Notes: generated by a model not told the origin, from the letters alone. Shown: positions 1 through 9,800, numbered from the stretch's first letter. The stretch is 41,121 nucleotides of DNA from Clostridia bacterium (GCA_017407225.1 JAFQWY010000159.1:1-41121); one strand, 5' to 3'. Numbers and translations are program-made.

Positions 1-258
1 GCGAAGAAGCCCGAACAGATCATCGCTAAGATGGTAGAAGGCAGAATCGGCAAGTTCTACGAAAAGGCATGCCTTGTTGAACAGCTCTACGTTAAGGACG
101 ACTCTCTCACCATCGCTAAGTACACCGCAGCTGCCGCTAAGGAACTGGGCGCTGACATCGCTATCGAATCCTTCGTTCTCTACGAAAAGGGTGAAGGCCT
201 CGAAAAGAGAGAAGACGACTTCGCTGAAGAAATCGCTAAGCTCACCGGCAAGGCGTAA
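1..258 (+). CDS. tsf: Elongation factor Ts, C-terminal part (5' end outside window)
   Basis: EF-Ts is the guanine nucleotide exchange factor that recycles EF-Tu-GDP during translation in the cytoplasm. The window opens inside the gene, leaving 85 codons in frame 1 and a TAA stop at 256-258. The remaining sequence contains the conserved C-terminal EF-Ts segments [15 protein letters not shown] and [12 protein letters not shown]. The codons are strongly biased (AAG, GAA, CTC, ATC), as expected of a highly expressed translation factor. Next to pyrH and frr this is the usual rpsB-tsf-pyrH-frr neighbourhood, but a terminator and a separate promoter lie between tsf and pyrH here. Identity is secure from motifs and context; the N-terminal domain cannot be seen. 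Confidence 0.95.
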   Translation, partial: AKKPEQIIAKMVEGRIGKFYEKACLVEQLYVKDDSLTIAKYTAAAAKELGADIAIESFVLYEKGEGLEKREDDFAEEIAKLTGKA

Positions 259-360
259 GCTGAATTTTATGCTCGACCCCGTCCGGTCAGCGGAATGTCC
301 GGACAAAATATAATACACAACACAATCAACACAACACAAGTCAACAACAAGTCAACAGAA

Positions 361-390
361 AAATCCTGCCTTAAATGGGCGGGATTTTTT
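361..390 (+). terminator. Intrinsic terminator after tsf
   Basis: A 10-bp stem (361-370 with 378-387, one G-T pair) closes a 7-nt loop and runs into a T tract at 385-390. It lies about 100 nt after the tsf stop and just before the pyrH promoter, so it probably ends the rpsB-tsf transcript. Confidence 0.85.
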
Positions 391-410
391 GCTTTTTCCG
401 GAAAATCCTC

Positions 411-439
411 TTTACAAATCGTTGGAAATAAGGTACAAT
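411..439 (+). promoter_or_regulatory. Promoter of the pyrH operon
   Basis: A near-consensus housekeeping promoter: -35 TTTACA at 411-416, a 17-nt spacer, and -10 TACAAT at 434-439. It follows the tsf terminator directly and precedes the pyrH ribosome binding site (AGGAGGA, 464-470), so pyrH and the genes behind it can be transcribed independently of tsf. Confidence 0.8.
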
Positions 440-478
440 ATATAGGATAATATGTGTTATATCAGGAGGACCTGAAAA

Positions 479-1258
479 GTGAAGAGATTCAAGCGTGTAC
501 TCCTCAAGCTTTCCGGTGAGGCTCTTGCCAAGCAGGAAATCATTGACGGAGAAGAAAAAGTCACTGACATCTTCGATCCGGAAATCATCGGTCAGATCGC
601 GGATGTAATCAAGCAGCTGGTTGACGGCGGTACCCAGGTCGGTCTCGTAATCGGAGCCGGAAATATCTGGCGCGGCGCATACGGTGAAGGAGTGAAGCGT
701 GCGAGAGCCGATCAGATGGGCATGCTCGGCACCATGATCAACTGTCTCCGTATGGAAGATGCAATCGAAAAGAAGGGCTGCCCCGTAACCGTGTTCTCTC
801 CCGGAGGAATGAACGGTACGGCTGAATCCTATGATTTCCGCAAAGCAATCAAAGTGATGGAAAACGGCGGCGTAGCGATTTTCAGTGCAGGTCTCGGCAT
901 TCCTTTCGTAACTACCGATACCACCGCAGTTGTGCGTGCAGCTGAAATCGATGCGGATGTGATTCTCATGGCAAAGCACATCGACGGTATCTACGAAAAA
1001 GATCCCGTGCGCAAAGACGGTACCATCGATCGTTCCGTTCCCAGATTCAAGACCGTTTCCTACGACTACTGCCTGCAGAAGGGTCTCAAGGCTACCGATA
1101 TTTCCGCTTCCGCTCTTGCAAAGGAACAGAAGATCGATATGTATGTGTTCGCTCTGTCCGATCCCGCCAATATCATTGCAGCAGTAAACGGGGAAGAGAT
1201 CGGTACTCTCGTTACCTATGACAAGACTGCCGAAATCGAAATCCATCCCCTCGGCTGA
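479..1258 (+). CDS. pyrH: UMP kinase
   Basis: Uridylate kinase phosphorylates UMP to UDP with ATP in pyrimidine nucleotide synthesis; it belongs to the amino acid kinase fold and normally acts as a cytoplasmic hexamer regulated by GTP and UTP. The 259-residue protein starts with the family signature VLLKLSGEAL and carries the glycine-rich GLVIGAGNIWRG segment, the GTGNPF-equivalent GLGIPFVTTDTTAVVRAAE, and DPVRKDG near residue 180. It is a little longer than the usual 235-245 residues. The start is GTG at 479, placed 8 nt after AGGAGGA (464-470). First gene of the transcription unit from the promoter at 411-439, 38 nt ahead of frr. Confidence 0.95.
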   Translation: MKRFKRVLLKLSGEALAKQEIIDGEEKVTDIFDPEIIGQIADVIKQLVDGGTQVGLVIGAGNIWRGAYGEGVKRARADQMGMLGTMINCLRMEDAIEKKGCPVTVFSPGGMNGTAESYDFRKAIKVMENGGVAIFSAGLGIPFVTTDTTAVVRAAEIDADVILMAKHIDGIYEKDPVRKDGTIDRSVPRFKTVSYDYCLQKGLKATDISASALAKEQKIDMYVFALSDPANIIAAVNGEEIGTLVTYDKTAEIEIHPLG

Positions 1259-1296
1259 TCAGAATTTTAAAATTTTATAATACAAGGAGAACTACC

Positions 1297-1851
1297 ATGA
1301 AGCTCGATACAAAAGAATTTGAAAACCGGATGAAGAAGACCATCGAAGTGTACAAAGATAACCTTTCCACCATCCGCGCAGGCCGTGCAAATACCGCTGT
1401 AATCTCCAAGGTTACCGTTGACTACTACGGCGTAGCAACCGCGATCACCCAGATGGCTGAAGTTAAGGTTACCGACCCCAAGACCCTCACCATCCAGCCC
1501 TGGGACGCTTCCACTGTAAAGGCAATCGAAAAGGCAATCCTCGCATCCGATGTCGGCATTACTCCCGTGAACGACGGTAAGGTGCTTCGCCTGACTTTCC
1601 CCCAGCTCACCGAAGAACGCCGTAAGGAACTGAAGAAGAGCATTGCAAAGCTTGCTGAAGAAGCCAAGGTTGCAATCCGCAACATCCGCCGCGATGCAAA
1701 CGACAAGAGCAAGGCAATGAAGAAGAACGGCGAAATGACCGAAGATGAACAGAAGGCATCCGACAAGACCATGCAGGACATGACCGATAAGTTCATCAAG
1801 GAAATCGAAACCATTACCGCTGCAAAAGAAAAAGAAATCATGGAGATCTGA
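1297..1851 (+). CDS. frr: Ribosome recycling factor
   Basis: RRF works with EF-G to split the post-termination ribosome. The 184-residue length is the standard one for the family. Recognisable segments include the N-terminal MKKTIEVYKDNLSTIRAGRA (the RAGRA loop), ITPVNDGKVLRLTFPQLTEE in the middle, and RRDANDKSKAMKKNGEM. The ATG at 1297 follows AAGGAGA with normal spacing. The preceding gap is AT-rich and contains a TATAAT (1276-1281), but no -35 element is visible, so read-through from pyrH is the simplest view. Its codon use resembles tsf and tyrS, consistent with high expression. Confidence 0.96.
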   Translation: MKLDTKEFENRMKKTIEVYKDNLSTIRAGRANTAVISKVTVDYYGVATAITQMAEVKVTDPKTLTIQPWDASTVKAIEKAILASDVGITPVNDGKVLRLTFPQLTEERRKELKKSIAKLAEEAKVAIRNIRRDANDKSKAMKKNGEMTEDEQKASDKTMQDMTDKFIKEIETITAAKEKEIMEI

Positions 1852-1868
1852 CATACGCTCAGAGATTG

Positions 1869-1909
1869 TGCGCCCGGTTGTCTGCAGTGAATGCAGAGTT
1901 CTGGGCGCA
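1869..1909 (+). other. Two-part hairpin in the frr-uppS gap
   Basis: TGCGCCC (1869-1875) pairs with GGGCGCA (1903-1909), and inside it TCTGCA (1881-1886) pairs with TGCAGA (1892-1897) over a 5-nt GTGAA loop, with a symmetric 5/5 internal loop between. No T tract follows, so it is not a standard terminator. It could stabilise or process the mRNA, or control uppS translation, whose start lies 36 nt downstream. Function is unknown. Confidence 0.5.
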
Positions 1910-1945
1910 TCCCATTGTCAAAAATACTCCGATTATGAGGTTGTC

Positions 1946-2674
1946 ATGACAGATTTAACCACCATGCCCATTACGGAAGTGGTAGAAAAAAGTGAACTGA
2001 AACACATCGCTTTTATTATGGACGGGAACGGAAGATGGGCCAGACAGCGAAATCTTCCCCGTGAAGCGGGTCATACCGCCGGGGCTGCCAATTTTAAGAC
2101 TATCGTACGGTACTGCAAAAGAATAGGGATACAGTGCTGTACGGTCTATGCTTTTTCTACGGAAAATATCAGGCGTCCCAGACATGAAGTGGAGGCTATT
2201 TTCCGGCTGCTTCTTTCCTATATCGAAGAAGCGGGAAGTGAAAAAGACATAGAATTCCGTTTCATCGGAAATCCTGCAGCTCTCAGCGAAAATATCGGCA
2301 GACGTACAAAAGCACTGGAAGATGTGACCAGAGGAAGACCCTATCGTCTGAATATTGCTCTCAACTACGGCGGACGTGACGAAATTGTCAACGCTGTCAA
2401 CACACTGCTTGCCGAAGGAAAACAGAAGATTACCGAAGACGATATTTCAGCCAATCTGTATACCGATACCTGCCCCGACCCCGATCTGGTCGTACGGACG
2501 GGAAAAGAAATGCGGATTTCCAATTTCCTCCTGTGGCAGAGCGCCTATGCGGAGTTTTATTTCTCTGATAAAATGTGGCCCGACTACAGTACCGACGATG
2601 TGGATGAAGCTGTCAGGGATTTTGCCGGACGCAGCAGACGCTGGGGCGGTTTGGATAAAGATGAGACGAAATGA
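1946..2674 (+). CDS. uppS: Undecaprenyl diphosphate synthase (cis-prenyltransferase)
   Basis: Condenses farnesyl-PP with eight isopentenyl-PP units to make the C55 carrier used for peptidoglycan and other wall polymers. The start HIAFIMDGNGRWARQ places the catalytic Asp at residue 26. Other family blocks follow: GHTAGAANF, YAFSTENIRRP, LNIALNYGGRDEIVNAV, and the C-terminal DPDLVVRTGKEMRISNFLLWQSAYAEFYF. I choose ATG 1946 (242 residues, preceded by GAGG at 1937-1940). An upstream in-frame GTG at 1868 would add 26 residues encoded by a hairpin and resembling no known UppS. Next to cdsA and dxr, its usual neighbours. Confidence 0.94.
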   Translation: MTDLTTMPITEVVEKSELKHIAFIMDGNGRWARQRNLPREAGHTAGAANFKTIVRYCKRIGIQCCTVYAFSTENIRRPRHEVEAIFRLLLSYIEEAGSEKDIEFRFIGNPAALSENIGRRTKALEDVTRGRPYRLNIALNYGGRDEIVNAVNTLLAEGKQKITEDDISANLYTDTCPDPDLVVRTGKEMRISNFLLWQSAYAEFYFSDKMWPDYSTDDVDEAVRDFAGRSRRWGGLDKDETK

Positions 2675-2686
2675 CGGAGGATTAAC

Positions 2687-3514
2687 ATGAGAACAAGAAT
2701 TATTACGGCGATTGTCGCAATTATTGTATTTCTGCCGGTCTGTATTTTTTCCAATACCTGGTTCTATCCCACTGCTATGGCGATTCTTTGCTCGGTAGGC
2801 GTTTACGAGATGCTGTCCTGTGTGGGGATGTTCAGCACTCCTGCGATTTCCGTCCCCTCCATGCTCCTCGCTGCAGCAATGCCCCTGCTCCCGCTTTTCG
2901 CCGGTGAATCCACACTGATCGTGGAAATGGGCTGCATCATTGCCTACATGGTTCTGACCTTTACCGCTGACGTATTTTCAAGAGGCAAGCTGGATTATTC
3001 AATCACCTCCAGTGCATTCCGCGGCGTACTCTATGTGTCCCTTTCGTTCACCTGCATGACTCTTCTGAAAAAGGAAGGCGCGTATCTGTATCTGCTTACT
3101 TTCGTCGGACCGTGGGTCAGTGACTCGTTTGCATACTTTACCGGCAGATTGTTCGGAAAGCATAAGCTGATCCCCGAAGTTTCTCCGAAGAAAACCGTGG
3201 AAGGTGCTGTCGGCGGTGTTGTTTTTGCCGCACTTTCCTTTGTTCTCTACGGTTTTATTATCAGAAAATTCTTCGATCCCAATATCGAAATCAACTATAT
3301 TGTTATGGCTGCAGCCGGTGCAATTGTATCCGTGATTTCCCAGATCGGCGACCTGGCCGCATCCGTTATCAAGCGCCGTTTTGAAGTCAAGGATTACGGC
3401 TGGATTTTCCCCGGTCACGGCGGCGTTATCGACCGTTTTGACAGCGTTATCCTCACAGCACCCGTTCTGTACATACTCACACAGATTCCCTTTTTCGGCA
3501 CGATTTCATTCTGA
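2687..3514 (+). CDS. cdsA: Phosphatidate cytidylyltransferase (CDP-diglyceride synthase)
   Basis: Integral membrane enzyme that makes CDP-diacylglycerol from phosphatidate and CTP, the precursor of phosphatidylglycerol, cardiolipin and other phospholipids. The 275-residue protein is hydrophobic throughout, with several predicted membrane helices, and carries the CDS signature near the C terminus: SVIKRRFEVKDYGW followed by PGHGGVIDRFD. Start ATG at 2687 follows CGGAGG; the gap to uppS is 12 nt, so the two genes are surely cotranscribed. CDP-diacylglycerol also feeds the product family of the cardiolipin synthase encoded at 15335-16822. Confidence 0.95.
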   Translation: MRTRIITAIVAIIVFLPVCIFSNTWFYPTAMAILCSVGVYEMLSCVGMFSTPAISVPSMLLAAAMPLLPLFAGESTLIVEMGCIIAYMVLTFTADVFSRGKLDYSITSSAFRGVLYVSLSFTCMTLLKKEGAYLYLLTFVGPWVSDSFAYFTGRLFGKHKLIPEVSPKKTVEGAVGGVVFAALSFVLYGFIIRKFFDPNIEINYIVMAAAGAIVSVISQIGDLAASVIKRRFEVKDYGWIFPGHGGVIDRFDSVILTAPVLYILTQIPFFGTISF

Positions 3515-3530
3515 TTGACAAGGAGACCGT

Positions 3531-4709
3531 ATGATTTCTCTCAATCCCAATCCCAACCGCAGTATCCGCACCGCGGCTGTTCTCGGTTCCACCGGTTCCG
3601 TAGGTACCCAGACCATGGATGTGATCCGTGAACTGGGACTTGGCGTAACTATGCTGACTGCCGGTGAGAATACAGGACTTCTGGCACAGCAAATCCGGGA
3701 ATTCACGCCTTCCATTGCGGCAGTGGCATCGGAAAACGCCGCAAAGCGACTGCGGGACGAGATCGGAAGCGGCATCGAAATCCTCTGGAAAAAAGATGAA
3801 GTGCTGGATGCTGTCCGGACAACTTCCGCCGACATGATTTTCCATTCGGTTGCCGGTCTGGAAGGGATCGGGTATGCCCTCGCCGCCGCAGAATCCGGAA
3901 AACGTGTTGGAATGGCAAACAAAGAAGCCATCATTGCTGTTGGCGACCTGATTTTTGATACTATGGCGCGATCCGGCGGGGAAATGATTCCCGTGGACAG
4001 CGAGCACAGCGCCGTGTACCGCTGTCTGGAAGGCAAGGACATGAGCGATATCAGAAAGCTGATCCTGACCGCATCCGGCGGCCCCTTCAAGAACCGTACA
4101 TGGGAACAGCTGAAATCCGTCACTCCCGCAGATGCCCTCAACCATCCCACGTGGAAGATGGGGAAGAAGATTACCATCGACTCCGCCACCCTGATGAACA
4201 AGGGATTTGAGATCATCGAAGCAGTCCGCCTGTTCGGTATGCCCGAGGACAGAGTGGACGTGGTCATTCACCATCAGAGTATAATTCACTCCATGGTGGA
4301 ATATAATGATAACACCGTGATGGCGCAGATGGGGCACCCGGATATGCGCGACTGCATCCGGTATGCCGCAAGTGCTCCCCATGCCGCTCCCGTGGACGGG
4401 AAGGGGCTTGATTTTGCCGCGCTTGCAAGTCTTACCTTTGCAAAGCCCGATACGGAAGCCTTTCCTCTTCTGGAAGCCGCACGGGAAGCCATCCGCAAAG
4501 GCGGAACCGCCCCCACCTCTCTCATCGCCGCAGACGAAGAAGCGGTTGATGCGTTCCTGAAGGGTGAGGTCGGATTTACAGATATTTCATCCCTTGTGAT
4601 GGAAGTATTAACGAAAATTCCGGTATCATATACCATGGATGAGGAGACTGTTCTTGCGGCATCGGCGGAAGCCAAAGCCATGTGCCGCAGTCTGATCTCC
4701 CAAAGATAA
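3531..4709 (+). CDS. dxr: 1-deoxy-D-xylulose 5-phosphate reductoisomerase
   Basis: Second step of the MEP isoprenoid pathway: NADPH-dependent rearrangement and reduction of DXP to 2-C-methyl-D-erythritol 4-phosphate. The N-terminal NADPH-binding motif is VLGSTGSVGTQT. GMANKEAIIAVGD, the metal/substrate block PVDSEHSAVYRCLEG, and TASGGPFKN, then HPTWKMGKKITIDSATLMNKG all match the family. Length of 392 residues is typical. ATG 3531 follows AAGGAGA. Together with ispG downstream, ispA (33663) and uppS upstream, it supplies the undecaprenyl carrier pathway. The dxs gene for the first step is not in the window. Confidence 0.96.
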   Translation: MISLNPNPNRSIRTAAVLGSTGSVGTQTMDVIRELGLGVTMLTAGENTGLLAQQIREFTPSIAAVASENAAKRLRDEIGSGIEILWKKDEVLDAVRTTSADMIFHSVAGLEGIGYALAAAESGKRVGMANKEAIIAVGDLIFDTMARSGGEMIPVDSEHSAVYRCLEGKDMSDIRKLILTASGGPFKNRTWEQLKSVTPADALNHPTWKMGKKITIDSATLMNKGFEIIEAVRLFGMPEDRVDVVIHHQSIIHSMVEYNDNTVMAQMGHPDMRDCIRYAASAPHAAPVDGKGLDFAALASLTFAKPDTEAFPLLEAAREAIRKGGTAPTSLIAADEEAVDAFLKGEVGFTDISSLVMEVLTKIPVSYTMDEETVLAASAEAKAMCRSLISQR

Positions 4710-4724
4710 ATTTTCCCAAAGGAT

Positions 4725-5774
4725 GTGAGTCCTATCAGCGTACTCAATGTTATTCTCGCACTGCTCATTTTCGGAATTCTTATTTTCATTCACGAATTCG
4801 GGCATTATCTCACTGCAAGAATCTTCGGCGTCACCGTCCATGAATTTGCCATCGGTATGGGGCCGAAAATTCTCACCAAAAAATCCGAAAAAACAGGTAT
4901 TGCCTACAGTCTCCGGCTCTTTCCCATCGGCGGTTTTGTTTCCATGGAAGGGGAAGACGAGGAATCCGATGACGAAAACGCTTTCCACCGCAAGCCCGTC
5001 TGGCAGAGAATCATTGTAACCTGCGCCGGCGCCGCCATGAACCTGATCGTGGGAATTCTGGTCATGTTCATTCTGGTGGCGTTTCAGCAGTACCTGCCGT
5101 CCAATCAGGTGGCACTGTTTGTCCCCGATGAAAACGGATTCTGCTATGCGGAAAACGGCGGTCTTCAGATCGGCGACCGGATTATCGAAGTGGACGGCAC
5201 CCGTGTGCACATCGCTGACGAAGTGGTCTACGAGGTCATGCGCAAAGGCGTGGAGCCTATCGACATTACCGTAGAACGGAACGGTCAGAGAATCACTCTC
5301 GCGGATGTGGAGTTTCCCACCATCGTGGCACAGGGAACAAAGTTCGGCACCGTTGATTTCAAGGTCAGCGTGGAAGAAAAGAACGTGGTGAGCGTCTTCA
5401 AGCACGCCTTCTTCCGTTCAGCCTCCACCATCAAGATGATCTGGGAATCCCTGTACGATCTCGTCACCGGCCGGTACGGCGCGGAAGCCATTTCCGGTCC
5501 CGTAGGCGTCACCAAGGCCCTCGGCGAGGCTGCGGAAGAGGGAACATCCGATTTCATCTACCTTGCCGTTGTCATCAGCATGAATCTGGGCGTGATGAAT
5601 CTGCTGCCCCTTCCCGCACTGGACGGCGGCCGCCTTCTGTTCCAGCTGATCGAGCTGGTGAGACGGAAGCCCGTGGATCCCAACATTGAAGGCTATGTGC
5701 ATTTTGCAGGGCTTGTGGTGCTGATGATCCTCATGGTTGTCATCGCCTTCAAGGATATTCTCACACTGTTCTAA
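4725..5774 (+). CDS. rseP: RIP zinc metalloprotease (site-2 protease, RseP/RasP)
   Basis: Membrane-embedded site-2 protease; family members cut anti-sigma factors, signal peptides and other membrane proteins within the bilayer. Zinc motif HEFGH is at residues 23-27 in the first helix, and the third ligand motif NLLPLPALDGGR lies in the C-terminal part. A PDZ domain sits between, around residues 125-200 (GLQIGDRIIEVDG). Length 349 residues. The start chosen is GTG 4725, just behind AAAGGA; the spacing is short, but no better in-frame start leaves the first helix intact. It lies in the classic dxr-rseP-ispG order, so it may affect sporulation or envelope stress signalling, though the substrate cannot be told from sequence. 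Confidence 0.94.
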   Translation: MSPISVLNVILALLIFGILIFIHEFGHYLTARIFGVTVHEFAIGMGPKILTKKSEKTGIAYSLRLFPIGGFVSMEGEDEESDDENAFHRKPVWQRIIVTCAGAAMNLIVGILVMFILVAFQQYLPSNQVALFVPDENGFCYAENGGLQIGDRIIEVDGTRVHIADEVVYEVMRKGVEPIDITVERNGQRITLADVEFPTIVAQGTKFGTVDFKVSVEEKNVVSVFKHAFFRSASTIKMIWESLYDLVTGRYGAEAISGPVGVTKALGEAAEEGTSDFIYLAVVISMNLGVMNLLPLPALDGGRLLFQLIELVRRKPVDPNIEGYVHFAGLVVLMILMVVIAFKDILTLF

Positions 5775-5793
5775 AGAAGAAAGTCTGGTCATC

Positions 5794-6864
5794 ATGAAAA
5801 AAACAAGAACCGTAACAGCCGGACGGGTTAAGATCGGCGGGGGAAATCCCGTTTCCGTCCAGTCCATGACCAATACTCCCGCGCACGATTTTGAGGCGTG
5901 TCTCAGCCAGATTCAGCGTCTGGAAGAGGCGGGCTGCGACATCGTGCGCCTTGCCGTACCCAAGGAAGAGTACGCGGAGGTTTTTAAGATCGCAAAAAAC
6001 GCGGGTGTCCGCTGCCCTCTGGTAGCCGACATCCATTTTGACTATAAAATCGCGCTGGCATCGGTGAAAGCCGGAGCGGACAAAATCCGCATCAACCCCG
6101 GAAACATCGGCGAGAGCTGGAAGGTACGCGAGGTGGCGGATGCCTGCAGAAATGCGGGACTGCCCATCCGGATCGGCGTAAACGGCGGCTCTCTGGATAA
6201 GAAGCTGCTGGAAAAATACGGTGCTCCCACAGCGGAAGCTCTTGCGGAATCCGCCATGAACGAAGCAGACGCACTGGAGTCCTGCGGATTCTCCGATATC
6301 GTCATTTCCATCAAATCTTCCACCATTCAGGAAATGACCCGCGCCGCGCGGATTCTCCACGAAAACACCGATTATCCCCTCCATCTGGGCGTAACAGAAG
6401 CCGGAGACGATTACTCCGGTCTGGTCAAGAACTCCATCGGCATCGGATCTCTCCTTCTTGACGGCATCGGCGACACCATCCGGGTATCCCTGACTGCCGA
6501 TCCGGTAAAGGAGGTCTACGCCGGACGTGAGATTCTGGCATCCCTCGGCATGAACGTGGGCGGCGGCGTGGATGTGGTATCCTGTCCCACCTGCGGACGG
6601 ACAAAAATCGACCTGATCGGCATCGGCAAGCAGTATAAGGAAGCCGTCCGCGGCATTCCGACAAACGGGAAGAAGCTGAAGGTCGCCGTTATGGGATGTG
6701 TGGTCAACGGTCCCGGAGAGGCGAGAGAAGCGGACTTCGGTATTGCCGGCGGCGACGGATTTGTCATGTTCTTCAAGAACGGTAAACCCATCAAGAGAGT
6801 GGAGGAAGCCGATGCCGTAAACTTCCTTGTGGAAGAGACGAAAAAAGCACTGAACGAAGACTGA
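5794..6864 (+). CDS. ispG: 4-hydroxy-3-methylbut-2-en-1-yl diphosphate synthase
   Basis: Iron-sulfur enzyme of the late MEP pathway that reductively converts MEcPP to HMBPP. The start TVTAGRVKIGGGNPVSVQSM and ADIHFDYKIAL are typical. The 4Fe-4S ligands are visible: CPTCGR (Cys264, Cys267) and GCVVNGPGE (Cys302, with Glu309). At 356 residues it is the short bacterial form without the insert domain. I start it at ATG 5794; a longer open frame runs back into rseP but has no ribosome binding site there. The gap to rseP is 19 nt, and polC follows after 10 nt. Confidence 0.95.
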   Translation: MKKTRTVTAGRVKIGGGNPVSVQSMTNTPAHDFEACLSQIQRLEEAGCDIVRLAVPKEEYAEVFKIAKNAGVRCPLVADIHFDYKIALASVKAGADKIRINPGNIGESWKVREVADACRNAGLPIRIGVNGGSLDKKLLEKYGAPTAEALAESAMNEADALESCGFSDIVISIKSSTIQEMTRAARILHENTDYPLHLGVTEAGDDYSGLVKNSIGIGSLLLDGIGDTIRVSLTADPVKEVYAGREILASLGMNVGGGVDVVSCPTCGRTKIDLIGIGKQYKEAVRGIPTNGKKLKVAVMGCVVNGPGEAREADFGIAGGDGFVMFFKNGKPIKRVEEADAVNFLVEETKKALNED

Positions 6865-6874
6865 GGAGGCAATC

Positions 6875-9800
6875 ATGGCGGAAAACAAAACCCGGACCCT
6901 GTCGGATGTTTTCAAAAAGGTTGTTCCCGAACTGACTGCAAAAGGGCGGGAAATCTTTGAAAATGCATCCGATCTGACTCTGCGGATTGACCGGGAACAC
7001 CGGATTGCCGAAGCGGGCTGCCATTTTACCAAGCTGTTCAGAAAGTCCGAACTGTACGCGCTGGAGAACCAGATCAGGGAGGTATACGAGCTGTCCCAGA
7101 TGCGGATCCTGCCCCATTACCCGGAAGAACTGTTTTCTCTCGATTATATGAGCGAGATTCTGACGGAAGCGGCGCGGGTCGGCGTGGTGGTCAGCGGATT
7201 CTTCGACAAGTACGAACTGGAGCAGGACGGCGAAACCATCGTCATCCGCATCCCGTTCACCCAGGGCGGCATCACACTGCTGAATCTGGCGGAAACCGCG
7301 CGGATCATCGAGGGGATCGTCTACAGCGAATTCGGAACCACTGTGCATATCGACATTGAGAAAAGCGCCGATGCGGAACAGCAGTATGCGGAATTCATGG
7401 CGCGCCAGATGGAACGTCTGAACAGTGAATCCGCGCTGATCTCCGCTGAGCACGAACGACTGGCACAGGAAGCGGAGAGAGCGGCCATGGCATCTCCCCA
7501 GGCACCCGTCGAGGAAGAGAAGCCGGTTCTGCCCAGAGTACAGTCCCTGTTCGACGGATCGGACTATCCGGAAACCGTCAGCGAGGGCGTGATCCGCTGC
7601 GGCAAGATCAATTTCAACATTTCATCCCCCGAGGTAGTCTTCGGCGAATTGTTCGAGATTACAGGCATCACCCCCCTGAGAACCGTAAAATCTCCCGGTA
7701 AGAACGTGATCATCCTCTGCGAAGTGTTCGACATCCAGCAGAAGGAAACCCGCAAAGGGGACAAGGTCATGTTTACCGTAGCGGCATCCGATAAAGAAGC
7801 ATCCATTTACATCAAAATGACCGTTCCCGTGGAAGCGGTGCCCGAAACCGAGACTCTCTTCGGCAAAGGCAAGGCATATGCCATCCGCGGTACCATCAAG
7901 CGCGATACCTTTGACAACGACCTGTTCATGGCGTACACCGATATTCTGAAGATCGATACCGTCGGACGGAAGGACAAGGCGGAAGAGAAACGTGTGGAAC
8001 TGCACCTTCACACCAATATGTCCGCCATGGACGCCATCATCAAGGCGGACGATATCGTCAAGACCGCCCATAAATGGGGGCACAAGGCAGTTGCCATCAC
8101 CGACCACGGCAATCTGCAGAGCTTCCCGGTAGCCATGCTGACCGCAGACGGTCTCAACGGCGAGATCAAGGTCATCTACGGTGTGGAAGCCTACTACGTG
8201 GACGACACCTCCCGTGCGGCCTACAAGGGCGAGGACATCACCTTCAACGACGAGTTCGCCGTATTCGATATCGAAACCACCGGTCTGTCCGCCGCTACCT
8301 GCAAGATCACGGAAATCAGTGCGGTCATCGTCCAGAACGGCGAGATCAAGGGAAAATTCAATTCCTTCGTCAATCCCGGCGTACATATTCCCGAGAATAT
8401 CACCGAACTGACCGGCATCACCGACGAGATGGTTGCGGATGCGCCGCCCGTTGCCGAGGTTCTCAAGGACTTCTTTGAATTCATTGGTGACAGAATGCTG
8501 GTAGCCCACAACGCTTCCTTCGATACCGGTTTCATCCGGTTCGCGGCAGAAGAAAACGGGATGCCATTCGAGAATCCCTATCTGGATACCGTGGCCATGT
8601 CACGCTACATGAATCCCGACCTGAAAAACCACAAGCTTGACACCCTCGCCAAGCATTATAAACTGGGGGACTTCAATCACCACAGAGCCTCCGACGACGC
8701 GGAAATGCTGGCGGCTATCTTCACCTGTATGTCCGAGCGTCTGAAGGAAGAGGGAATTGACACCATCTCCCGCATGAATTTCACCATGTCGGAAAAGGCT
8801 GACCCCCTCAAGCTGAAATCCTATCACCAGATCATTCTGGTCAAGAACCAGGTGGGCATGAAGAACCTGTACAAGCTGGTGTCCGCCTCCAACCTGAAGT
8901 ATTACTACCGTCATCCCAGAATCCCCCGGACACTGCTGGAGGAACACAGAGAAGGTCTGATTCTCGGTTCCGCCTGCGAAGCCGGGGAGCTCTTCACGGC
9001 GATGATGGAAGGAAAGCCGGAGTCCGACCTGATCGAGATGGCGCAGTTCTACGACTATCTGGAGATCCAGCCCATCTGCAACAACGATTTCATGATTGCC
9101 GACGGCAAGGTTCCCGATGAAGAAGCACTGCGGAACTTCAACCGGAGAATCATCGAGATCGGAAGGAAGGCAAACCGCCCCGTCTGCGCCACCTGCGATG
9201 CCCACTACAAGAATCCCGAGGACGAAATCTTCCGACGGGTTATTCTGTCCGGTCTGGGCTTCAAGGATGCCGACCGGGAAACCAAGCTGTACTTCCGCAC
9301 CACCGAAGAAATGCTGGCGGAATTCGCCTATCTCGGCGAGGACGTGGCAAGGGAAGTGGTCATTGAGAATCCAAACAAGATAGCCGATATGATCGAGGTG
9401 TGCCGTCCCATTCCCGAGGGCAACTATCCTCCCCACATCGACGGCGCGGAAGAAGAACTGACCAACAAATGCTGGGAACTGGCGAAGGATCTGTACGGCG
9501 ACCCGCTGCCGGATGTTGTAACCGAACGTCTGGCCCGTGAACTTGACTCCATCATCAAGAACGGCTTTGCCATCATGTACATCATCGCCCGGAAGCTGGT
9601 GGAAAACAGCGAATCCAAGGGCTATCAGGTGGGATCGAGAGGTTCCGTAGGATCGTCCTTCGCGGCAACCATGGCGGGTATCACCCGAGTCAATCCGCTG
9701 CCGCCCCATTACCGCTGCCCCAAGTGCAAGTGGAACGAATTCTTTACCCACGGTGAAGTGGGCTCCGGTTTTGACCTGCCCGAGAAGAAATGCCCCAACT

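Noticed and set aside
1868-1945. GTG 1868 as uppS start
   Set aside because: The extra 26 residues are encoded by a hairpin, no ribosome binding site precedes it, and ATG 1946 gives catalytic Asp at residue 26 as in known UppS.
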